Source of the DNA: Coprothermobacterota bacterium
GTDB taxonomy: Bacteria; Caldisericota; JANLFM01
Direction of reading: 5' to 3'
Assembly (NCBI GenBank): GCA_026389415.1
Contig: JAPLHX010000245.1
Span: forward strand, 1 to 13,057
DNA length: 13,057 nucleotides
Numbering within the stretch: position 1 is the first letter of the stretch; each line of letters opens with the position of its first letter. Of the stretch, positions 6,926-13,057 are shown piece by piece. The notes beneath the pieces were generated by a model. The model ran no database searches. It had not been told where the DNA came from and saw only the letters and a list, made by a program, of their open reading frames with translations. The translations under genes were made by a program, and so were the position numbers.

Positions 6926-9900
6926 TAGGGCATCGGTTCCGTGTAATAGCTGATCAGCGTTTCCGTATTGTCGACCGCATTGTGAACGCCATAATGGCTC
7001 TGCGCCGCCTCAGCGACCCATTCGAACATCCAGTTGTTGGGCACATCGGGGAAGGAAAGCGCTACATTCGCTCCCCGCAACGGACCGCGACCAAATGCTC
7101 GATTGATCAAAGTAACCGTTTCCGCGCGAGTGATCGGCTGATCCGGGCGAAAATCCCCCGAGGTGTAACCGGTGACGAACTGGGCGCGACTGGCCATCTC
7201 GATATAATTGGCGGCCCAATGACCGGCAATATCGGGGAACGTGGGGGGAGAGACTTGGATTGGGAACAAATTCCGCATCAGAACCATCACTTTGGACAAT
7301 TCTGCCCGGGTGATGCTTTGGTCGGGTCGGAATGTACCATCTGGGTATCCATTGAACAAGCCGGCGCTGACCGTGGCGGAGATATAGCCGTAAGCCCAAT
7401 GATTGGTGGGTAGATCGGAGAAATTTGCTCCGGTGGACGAGGCTGCTCCCAGAATGCGGGAAAGCATGGCGGCGACTTCCGCTCGTGTGATTTGATTTTG
7501 GGGGCGGAAGGTACCGTCGCTGTACCCTTTGATATAGCCGTGGTGAAGCACCTGCCCCACCGTAACGAACACGGAAGGCGTGGCAGCATCTTGATAGCCG
7601 GTGGCTGCACCAAATGCCACATTGTCAATCAACGACCCGCTAACTGCCCCTGCGGGCACAGTGAACTGGACGCTGACGGTACCGTTGGCTCCGGGTGTCA
7701 CGTCACCGATGTTCCAGATCACGCGGTTATTCGCCGTATCGATGATCGGTGGAGGGCTGCCATTGAGATAGGCAGTGCCGATTGGGAAATACTCAATGAT
7801 CTGGACGTTGTTCAGCAGGGAGGAGCCATTGTTGGCGAAGGTGATCAGGTAGGTGATCGGTTCCCCCGGTAGAGCGGAATCCGCCGTGGCCAACTTACTG
7901 ATCACTAACAGAGAAGCAGGAACCTGGCCCACAGTGAATGTGGCGGTGGAAGTGGCAAGTTGTGTTCCACCAACGGATGCGACAGCGGTGTTTCCGACGG
8001 AAATCCCGATGGTGGCAGTCTGGGCCAATAAAGCCGTCAGTTCAAAGCTCTGGGTCTGCCCGGGATTGAGCGTGGCCGTCCAGGTCACGATTCCTGCGGA
8101 TTGGGTATAGACTCCGGTTGCAGATTGGAAGGTCAATGGACTGGGCAAGGTGTCGGCGATGGTGACGCCCACGGTGGGGTTTGTGGTCGGGTTTGAACAG
8201 GTAATGGTGAATAGGGCCGGGGTTCCGGGTTGCACGCTTGCAGAGGAAACGGATTTGAAAAGACTCACACTGGCCGGCAGACCGACGATCGCGTAGACAG
8301 TGTTGGAAGAACCGCCCGCCGGCAATGGATTCGGAATCAACGGGATTTGACCTGACACTTGGGCTGTGTTTGGAATCTGTGTTCCGGGCGTTAAATTGTA
8401 GTTCACCATGGCGGTGAAGTAAAAATTCATCTCGGTATTAGGTTGGATCGTCGTTCCGGTACCGCCCCAATAAACTTGATTCCCGCTGATAACTCCTGCC
8501 AGGCTGGAAGCCGCACCCACACCAGGGTTCACCAATCGGGAATCCAGATTGTCGGTTACAGTAAAATTGTTCACCGCATTAGTAAGAGAGTTGTTCTTGA
8601 CTTTGATGCCGAAGGAAACGTATTGACCGGGTTGGGCATAAGTCGGGGAAATCGTCTTGATGATCGTAAAAGGAGCCGCGCTGATGCTGACCGTTGGCGC
8701 CAAGGCGCTCTTGTCCACATAGACGGAATTCTGATACCCAGTCAAGCGCGCCGTGTTGGCCACCGTATAACCCATCAAGCTCTGGTCGTTGATCACTTGA
8801 ACGTTCAGGATGGCCGTAACAGAGGCAGAGGTACCGACCGAACCTAGGTTCCAAGTCACCCAGTTTCTGCCTGCTGTTAGATCAGGGAGCGTAATCGAGG
8901 AACCGACCGGTGGATTCACGAAAGAGGCGGACGAAAAGACTGTGTAGGACGGGATATAGTCGACGATTTGGGCGCTGGTAAAAGCGGCTTGACCCACATT
9001 GTTCAGTTGGATGGTGTAAGTGATTGTGTCGCCTGGTCCCGCACTGGTTTTATTGGCTGACTTGGTGAACGTAGTCTGACCCGGGACAATCGAACCGGAG
9101 ATCGAAGCTGGATCCGAGGCAACGAAACCTGTAGCGGAGGCATAAGACACGTTCGTGAATGCGGTAGTGGAAGAGAACGTCAAGGCATTGGCTGTAAAGT
9201 AAAGTTGGAGGACGCCAGCCAACTGAGGGATCGTAGCCGAAGGGAAGGAAAAGTATAGCGAGTTCCCCGATCGGGTATAGACTGGCGTGGTGGCCGTAGT
9301 CCCTATGTAAGCGGTGATGCCGGCCACGCTGGCGGGGTCAAAACTGGCAGGCAAGACATCCGTGATGATCGGTGCAATGGCGCCAATCGTGGAAGTATTG
9401 GCCGCAGTAATGCGAAATGTTGCCGGTCCGCCGGAAGTCACGATCCCATCTGCAGGACTGGTGATCTGCTTCTGAACGGCGAGCTTGGGTTGCCCTGCTG
9501 TGACATTGATCTGGATTCCGCTGCCATAGCTAGAAAAGTATGTTCCGGTCGCAGTGACCATGGTAAAGTCTGCGCTGACGATGAAACTATCTCCTATAGC
9601 AGTTGCAGTCCGATAGGTTGCAGACCCAAGGCAGTTCGTGCCGGGGGCGACATCGAAGAATTTGAAAAATGGAGAAGGTATATAGGTTTCCAATGTCCCA
9701 AGCTTCCCGTCTGGATTGTCATCGAAAGTGACCCATCCTTCGGTCCATGTTTCCGTTCCTGTATTAGTGAATTTGAAGCTAAGCGTGACTATGCCGTTGG
9801 GTTGAATAGTGGTTGAACTCGGAGTTACATAACCCCAAGTTCCGCTACCAGCTGCGTCAGCCAGAGGAATACTCTGAACCGGAAGGGAAGCCAGCGGCAA

Positions 9901-9951
9901 GAGTAAGAGCGCTGCGAGCGCCAGGATGAACAGTTTCTTTGTTAGATTCAT
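6925..9951 (-). CDS. S-layer-homology (SLH) surface protein with DUF11-like repeats
   Basis: A 1008-residue secreted protein. ATG at 9951 is chosen because GGAGGT (9962-9967) lies 10 bases upstream; the farther ATG at 9969 would place this ribosome-binding site inside the coding sequence. A signal peptide (about 1-34) ends near LADAAGS. Residues 35-150 are an unassigned, aromatic-rich N-terminal domain. About five DUF11-like beta-sandwich repeats follow (roughly 156-285, 294-415, 428-555, 561-675, 681-798), each beginning with a K-x-(V/I/S/A)-like strand and a PG turn. The SLH region spans about 803-995, with TRAE motifs at 822, 881 and 941. SLH repeats bind pyruvylated cell-wall polymer, so the protein should be non-covalently held on the cell surface. 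DUF11 repeats usually act as spacers. It converges with the ftsEX operon and is monocistronic. What the N-terminal domain binds is unknown. Confidence 0.92.
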   Translation of the reverse strand: MNLTKKLFILALAALLLLPLASLPVQSIPLADAAGSGTWGYVTPSSTTIQPNGIVTLSFKFTNTGTETWTEGWVTFDDNPDGKLGTLETYIPSPFFKFFDVAPGTNCLGSATYRTATAIGDSFIVSADFTMVTATGTYFSSYGSGIQINVTAGQPKLAVQKQITSPADGIVTSGGPATFRITAANTSTIGAIAPIITDVLPASFDPASVAGITAYIGTTATTPVYTRSGNSLYFSFPSATIPQLAGVLQLYFTANALTFSSTTAFTNVSYASATGFVASDPASISGSIVPGQTTFTKSANKTSAGPGDTITYTIQLNNVGQAAFTSAQIVDYIPSYTVFSSASFVNPPVGSSITLPDLTAGRNWVTWNLGSVGTSASVTAILNVQVINDQSLMGYTVANTARLTGYQNSVYVDKSALAPTVSISAAPFTIIKTISPTYAQPGQYVSFGIKVKNNSLTNAVNNFTVTDNLDSRLVNPGVGAASSLAGVISGNQVYWGGTGTTIQPNTEMNFYFTAMVNYNLTPGTQIPNTAQVSGQIPLIPNPLPAGGSSNTVYAIVGLPASVSLFKSVSSASVQPGTPALFTITCSNPTTNPTVGVTIADTLPSPLTFQSATGVYTQSAGIVTWTATLNPGQTQSFELTALLAQTATIGISVGNTAVASVGGTQLATSTATFTVGQVPASLLVISKLATADSALPGEPITYLITFANNGSSLLNNVQIIEYFPIGTAYLNGSPPPIIDTANNRVIWNIGDVTPGANGTVSVQFTVPAGAVSGSLIDNVAFGAATGYQDAATPSVFVTVGQVLHHGYIKGYSDGTFRPQNQITRAEVAAMLSRILGAASSTGANFSDLPTNHWAYGYISATVSAGLFNGYPDGTFRPDQSITRAELSKVMVLMRNLFPIQVSPPTFPDIAGHWAANYIEMASRAQFVTGYTSGDFRPDQPITRAETVTLINRAFGRGPLRGANVALSFPDVPNNWMFEWVAEAAQSHYGVHNAVDNTETLISYYTEPMP

Positions 9952-10031
9952 GTTCTCAAGCACCTCCAAATCGGTATTGTCTTACTATACAACGGTCGCA
10001 GAGGCAAAAAGTTGCGATTTCTAAAATATTA

Positions 10032-10054
10032 TTCAGCGGCGAATTGCGGCTGAA
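10032..10054. repeat. Imperfect inverted repeat at the SLH transcription start
   Basis: TTCAGC (10032-10037) and GCTGAA (10049-10054) are reverse complements around an 11-base spacer that adds two more pairs (10039-10040 with 10046-10047). It covers the predicted SLH start site near 10051. It could be an operator or a 5' mRNA hairpin; nothing in the sequence decides this. Confidence 0.4.
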
Positions 10055-10057
10055 ATC

Positions 10058-10085
10058 ATTATACCGATCTGCCAGGATTGTGCAA
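10058..10085 (-). promoter_or_regulatory. Candidate promoter for the SLH gene
   Basis: On the - strand a perfect TATAAT occupies 10063-10058. A partial -35 (TTGCAC) lies at 10085-10080, 16 bases away. The start would be near 10051, giving an untranslated leader of about 100 bases before ATG 9951. A second TATAGT at about 9988-9983 has no good -35. Match to consensus only. Confidence 0.5.
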
Positions 10086-10112
10086 CCCAGGGATGGCTTC
10101 AGGATTATCGAT

Positions 10113-10142
10113 TTGACATTCTGCCGCAAACTCTTGTCTAAT
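10113..10142 (+). promoter_or_regulatory. Sigma-A-like promoter for the riboswitch and btu operon
   Basis: A perfect TTGACA (10113-10118), 18-base spacer and TCTAAT (10137-10142, five of six matches). Transcription should start near 10149, directly at the left arm of the predicted riboswitch helix P1. This is the strongest promoter match in the window and faces away from the SLH promoter. Confidence 0.75.
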
Positions 10143-10149
10143 GGAGATC

Positions 10150-10278
10150 GGAAAGAGTAGGGAAGGCGGTGAAAAACCGCCGCGGTCCCGCCACTGTAAG
10201 GGATGAGCCCGAATGCGCCACTGGCTTTGCTGGGAAGGCAAAAAGGGCAAGGACCCCGAGTCAGGAAACCTGCTTTCC
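10150..10278 (+). ncRNA. Cobalamin riboswitch aptamer
   Basis: The conserved core is clear. GGGAA (10160-10164) leads into a GGCGG/CCGCC hairpin (10165-10169 with 10177-10181). Next comes CGCGGTCCCGCCACTGTAA, then variable arms (10200-10257). The B12 box GAGTCAGGAAACCTGC lies at 10258-10273. GGAAAG (10150-10155) can pair with CTTTCC (10273-10278) as the closing helix P1. The P2 arm common in class I examples is not obvious, so the 5' side looks shortened. This RNA senses adenosyl- or another cobalamin and shuts off downstream expression when the cofactor is abundant. The btuFCD genes downstream agree with that. Confidence 0.93.
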
Positions 10279-10296
10279 ACCGCGAACAGCGGGACA

Positions 10297-10313
10297 TCCT
10301 TCGTCAGAAAGGA
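10297..10313 (+). promoter_or_regulatory. Hairpin able to hide the btuF ribosome-binding site
   Basis: TCCTT (10297-10301) is complementary to AAGGA (10309-10313), which is part of the Shine-Dalgarno sequence AAAGGA (10308-10313), seven bases before ATG 10321. No hairpin followed by a T-run lies between the aptamer and the start codon. The riboswitch therefore probably controls translation rather than termination. A small CCGC/GCGG hairpin (10280-10283 with 10289-10292) lies between. Confidence 0.5.
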
Positions 10314-10320
10314 ACGTGAC

Positions 10321-11173
10321 ATGAAAAAGAGACTTTTTATTTTGGGCCTGATCCTGATTCTTCTTTCCGTTTTCCTGCCGGCTTGTCGGGAGAATCCCAA
10401 TCAATCGCCGCAACCAACAGAGACGTATCCGCAAGTGGAATACACTTTTACGCCTACTCCACTGGCACCGTTATCCGCAGTAGATGCTTTTGGGCGGGAA
10501 ATGAAATTGACGACAAAACCTACACGCATCATTTCCCTGGGGCCTTCCGCCACGGAGCTAGATTCTCTCCCTGGAACCCGACCTAGTGTTTGCCGTATTC
10601 GGCACCCCGATGACATTGATCGAAAACCTTCGTCAGCAGCAAGTTCCCGTTTTTGGCCTCAATCCCAAAACCATCAAAGACGTGCTGCAAGATCTTTACA
10701 ACCTGGGCAGCCTATTGGGGCAAGAAGAAACTGCAAAGCAGCTGATCGATCAGACTCTTTCCGCGATTACAACGATGCAAAAACGAGGTTCTTCCACGCC
10801 GACATTGCCGAAAGTGTACCTTGAAACATGGCCGCAAGAACCTTATTACACCTTCGGCCCCGGTTCTTTCGGCGATGATCTGATCCGGATCGCCGGAGGG
10901 GAAAACCTTGGCGCATCTGCGGACGAGGCATACCCGGCGCTGTCCACAGATTACATCCTTTTTGAAAATCCGGATGCGATTGTGCTGGCGTACTCCGTCA
11001 GCGGGAATCCCTTGGAACAAGTGAAATCCCGCCCTGGCTGGCAGACTGTATCCGCCGTCGTACAAAATAAGATCCTGGTCCCGGCCGATCCCAATATCTA
11101 TCTTCGCCCGGGTCCCCGAATTCCCCAGGCATTGGACGAGTTGGCCCGTTTCCTGCACCCAAACTGGTTTTAG
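10321..11173 (+). pseudogene. btuF: Corrinoid ABC transporter substrate-binding lipoprotein BtuF, frameshifted by internal deletion
   Basis: ATG 10321 follows AAAGGA at seven bases. The N-terminus is a lipoprotein signal with lipobox LPAC (Cys22), then a Pro/Thr-rich linker and the typical BtuF opening (VDAFGREMKL, TRIISLGPSATEL). Directly after GAGCTA (10555-10560) the homology jumps to another frame: from 10562 it reads ILSLEPDLVFAVFGTP and continues to TAG 11171-11173 with GGENLGA, DPNIYLRPGPR and LARFLHP. Family members have about 40 more residues between these parts (the GDxVVGVxxxxxYP region near the corrinoid pocket). The lesion is therefore a deletion of about 120 bases whose size leaves remainder 2 on division by 3. 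The first frame ends at 10824 after about 85 unrelated residues. The downstream frame has no own ribosome-binding site. It could also be an assembly collapse. Confidence 0.88.
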
Positions 11174-11179
11174 TTTTTC

Positions 11180-12166
11180 TTGCGGACCTTCATTCTAGGC
11201 TCGCTGCTGCTACTGGCCTTGCTGGCGTGGGGATTGTTCGTCGGGGGTGCCCCCCTCTCGATGTCCGAAGTAGGAGCGGCCTTCGTGGCACCCCTGGGTC
11301 TGGCGGAATCCCCGGCCAATTTCATTACGATTGTCTGGGACTTGCGCATCCCGCGGATGCTGGCAGCGTTTTGTGTGGGCGCCGCTTTGGCTTTGGCTGG
11401 AGCTCTCAGCCAGGCGTTGTTTCGCAACCCGTTGGCCGACCCGTTTATCCTTGGTACGAGTGCCGGCGCCAGTTTTGGCATTACCCTTGCCTTTCTTTTC
11501 AATCTGACCTACTTGGCACCGGGATGGTTGGCGATGCCTCCTTTTGCTTTCATGGGTTCGCTCGTCGTCACCGCGCTGGTCGTGATGATCGGGCGCAAGG
11601 GTAGCGCATTGCCGGTGAACACCCTATTGCTGGCCGGCGTGGCTGCCAATTACCTCTTTGTCTCGTTGAGTACGGCCATCATGGCCTTTGGTCGGGAAAT
11701 CCTCAACCGAACTGTATTCTGGAGCTTGGAAGGACTTGCCGGAGCCAACTGGACCTCCGTTTGGACCATTCTTCCCGGCCTAATCGTCGCCTCGATCATA
11801 GCGCTCTCCCTGGCAAGGCCTTTGAATTTGCTTCTTTTGGGCGAAGAAAGCGCATTGGGGCTGGGTCTTGCTGTGCCTTCGGTCAAGTGGTTGATTGTCG
11901 GATTGATCAGCCTGTTGACCGGGGTGGCAGTCTCCATCAGCGGTTTGATTGGTTTTGTGGGATTGGTGGTGCCCCACATCTCCCGTATGCTGGTAGGGGC
12001 TCACCATCGCAGATTGCTGCCGATGTCCTTTGCATGCGGTGGTATCCTCCTGCTCGGCGCAGACAATTTGGCGCGGTCCATCCTCCCGGGATCTGAAATT
12101 CCCGTTTCCGTAATCACGGCTCTCCTGGGTGTCCCGTTCTTTATCTATTTGTTGCGGAAGAAATGA
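11180..12166 (+). CDS. btuC: Corrinoid ABC transporter permease BtuC (FecCD family)
   Basis: A 328-residue polytopic membrane protein of the FecCD/BtuC family, which forms the channel for vitamin B12 or siderophores. Conserved segments are RIPRML (56-61), GAALALAGALSQALFRNPLA (67-86), LGTSAGASFG (91-100), and GLIGFVGLVVPHISRM (255-270) with the ATPase-coupling region around it. About nine or ten membrane helices are expected. The best start is TTG 11180, six bases after the btuF stop and in the same frame, with no Shine-Dalgarno sequence, so translation probably depends on ribosomes finishing btuF. The length is slightly short but within family range. B12 rather than iron is inferred from the riboswitch. 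Its stop overlaps btuD as ATGA. Confidence 0.92.
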   Translation: MRTFILGSLLLLALLAWGLFVGGAPLSMSEVGAAFVAPLGLAESPANFITIVWDLRIPRMLAAFCVGAALALAGALSQALFRNPLADPFILGTSAGASFGITLAFLFNLTYLAPGWLAMPPFAFMGSLVVTALVVMIGRKGSALPVNTLLLAGVAANYLFVSLSTAIMAFGREILNRTVFWSLEGLAGANWTSVWTILPGLIVASIIALSLARPLNLLLLGEESALGLGLAVPSVKWLIVGLISLLTGVAVSISGLIGFVGLVVPHISRMLVGAHHRRLLPMSFACGGILLLGADNLARSILPGSEIPVSVITALLGVPFFIYLLRKK

Positions 12167-12939
12167 AAAACCCAGACTTGTCCATCTGCCGGCTTAGTGC
12201 GGGATATCAGAAAGGAAAACCGGTTTTGGAAGATCTATCGATCGGATTCCATTCCCAAACATTCGTGGCTCTGGTGGGACCCAACGGATCGGGGAAAACC
12301 ACGATGCTGCGATCCATTCTTGGCATGGCGAATATCTATGCCGGGCGGATATTGTGGCGGGATCAGGCGATTGCACAAATTCCCAGGCGGGAGCTTGCCC
12401 GACATATCGGTTTTTTACCACAGCAAACCGGGGAATCCTTGTCCTTTTCGGTGGAAGAAATGGCGATGATGGGCCGCTATCCTCACCAATCTTCCTGGAC
12501 GGATACTAGGAATGACCGGCGGATCGTACAAAATGCCCTGCTGAGAGTCGGGATGTGGGAAAAAAAGAATCGTTTTTTTTCCAAGCTATCCGGTGGGGAG
12601 CAGCAGCGAGTTCTGATCGCGCGGGCTTTAGCTCAGGAGGCCGAGTTTCTTCTATTAGACGAGCCGACCTTGCACCTTGACGTGAGGTACCAATTAGAGA
12701 TTTCGCACTTGCTGAAGCAACTGGCAAACGAGGGGCTTGGTATTTTGGCGGTCTATCATGATCTGAGGCTGGCTCAACTCTATGCCGACCGGATCGTGAT
12801 GCTGAAGCATGGGAAACTGATCGCGGACACTACAGCTGCGGAATTGAATGTGGAGCAGGTTAGACAGCTTTTTGACATAGACGAGACCCTTGCTTCCTGG
12901 TTGCTCAGCACCGGTCATTTCCCCGTTGATTCACCTTAA
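12163..12939 (+). CDS. btuD: Corrinoid ABC transporter ATP-binding protein BtuD
   Basis: A 258-residue ABC ATPase of the FecE/BtuD type that powers the BtuC channel from the cytosol. The motifs are complete: Walker A GPNGSGKTT (39-47), Q-loop Gln87, signature LSGGEQQR (142-149), Walker B FLLLDEPT (162-169), D-loop HLD (171-173) and H-loop His199 in VYHDL. The segment VEEMAMMGRYPHQ (97-109) is typical of the iron/B12 importer group. ATG 12163 overlaps the btuC stop. The gene has A7 and T8 runs (about 12558-12582) but the frame stays intact across them. It is last in the operon; no convincing terminator follows within the window. Confidence 0.93.
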   Translation: MKNPDLSICRLSAGYQKGKPVLEDLSIGFHSQTFVALVGPNGSGKTTMLRSILGMANIYAGRILWRDQAIAQIPRRELARHIGFLPQQTGESLSFSVEEMAMMGRYPHQSSWTDTRNDRRIVQNALLRVGMWEKKNRFFSKLSGGEQQRVLIARALAQEAEFLLLDEPTLHLDVRYQLEISHLLKQLANEGLGILAVYHDLRLAQLYADRIVMLKHGKLIADTTAAELNVEQVRQLFDIDETLASWLLSTGHFPVDSP

Positions 12940-13057
12940 GAACATGTGGAATCTGGATGAATACCTTATGATTTTGGGCTAGAATAAAAACAAGCGATTT
13001 AACAGAACCATTTTGGGTTTCTAATAAAAGCCAAAGGAGGAGATAGCGAAGCTCTGA
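12940..13057 (+). promoter_or_regulatory. Intergenic end region with possible promoter and strong Shine-Dalgarno
   Basis: No gene is visible here. TAGAAT (12980-12985) could be a -10 element but has a poor -35. A weak hairpin (AGAACC/GGTTTCT, about 13003-13022) follows. AAAGGAGG (13033-13040) is a near-perfect Shine-Dalgarno sequence, but no ATG, GTG or TTG lies at normal spacing before the window ends. It probably belongs to a gene beginning just past 13057. Confidence 0.35.

Noticed and set aside
6925..9969. SLH protein start at ATG 9969
   Set aside because: That start would put the GGAGGT ribosome-binding site inside the coding region and add residues before the signal peptide. ATG 9951 has ideal spacing.
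10145..10157. Illumina adapter remnant (resembles AGATCGGAAGAGC)
   Set aside because: The sequence has an extra A and then diverges, and GGAAAG here pairs with CTTTCC in the riboswitch. The match is coincidental.
10586..11173. Independent CDS starting at GTG 10586
   Set aside because: There is no ribosome-binding site, and homology to BtuF begins before the GTG (ILSLEPDL from 10562). It is the second half of the broken btuF.
1..12166. Genome-wide reassignment of UGA to an amino acid
   Set aside because: TGA is the clean stop of prfB, ftsE, ftsX, hflX and btuC in this window, and RF2 is encoded.
12556..12584. Programmed slippage at A7 and T8 runs in btuD
   Set aside because: The frame is continuous through both runs into the LSGGEQQR motif, so no shift is needed or suggested.
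1..13057. CRISPR array, prophage, transposon or attachment sites
   Set aside because: No spaced direct-repeat array, transposase, integrase or terminal repeats are visible. The only repeats are the 25-bp tandem pair, the terminator and the 10032-10054 inverted repeat.

Overview
The window looks like chromosomal DNA from a Bacillota (Firmicutes) bacterium, probably a clostridial or Peptococcaceae-like lineage. This rests on gene order and protein types: a release-factor-2 tail followed by ftsE-ftsX and a CtpB-like protease, hflX followed by a YnbB-type PLP enzyme (the same pair as B. subtilis ynbA-ynbB), and an SLH-anchored surface protein. Species cannot be named from the sequence. TGA ends prfB, ftsE, ftsX, hflX and btuC here, so it is an ordinary stop codon.

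Region 1 (1-6882, + strand) is the end of prfB and then a tightly packed run of seven genes behind an extended -10 promoter that overlaps the prfB stop codon. The genes are a small exported protein of unknown function, ftsE, ftsX, a coiled-coil M23 (LytM-type) peptidase gene, an S41 carboxy-terminal processing protease, hflX, and a methionine gamma-lyase-family PLP protein. Most junctions overlap or abut. The run ends in a symmetrical hairpin terminator. FtsE/FtsX is the ABC-like switch that controls envelope hydrolases, and the M23 protein is its likely effector. The M23 frame is interrupted by an in-frame TGA just before its HLH zinc/catalytic motif, and the rest of the domain continues in the same frame after the stop.

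Region 2 (6925-9951, - strand) is one large gene for a secreted 1008-residue protein: signal peptide, an unassigned N-terminal domain, about five DUF11-like beta-sandwich repeats, and a C-terminal SLH region. It converges on the region 1 operon and can share its terminator. A 25-bp tandem duplication sits exactly at its stop codon.

Region 3 (9970-10320) is a divergent control region. It holds a sigma-A-like promoter for the SLH gene, a strong promoter facing right (TTGACA-18-TCTAAT), and a compact cobalamin riboswitch followed by a hairpin that can hide the btuF ribosome-binding site.

Region 4 (10321-12939, + strand) is a btuF-btuC-btuD corrinoid ABC importer. The permease and ATPase look intact. 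btuF has lost roughly 40 codons and changes frame at about 10556-10562, so it is a pseudogene or an assembly artefact. The last 118 bases carry a possible promoter and a strong Shine-Dalgarno sequence for a gene beyond the window.

I see no phage, transposon, CRISPR or defence system. The points most worth checking are the two broken genes, the compact riboswitch, and the unassigned small protein at the head of the ftsEX operon.
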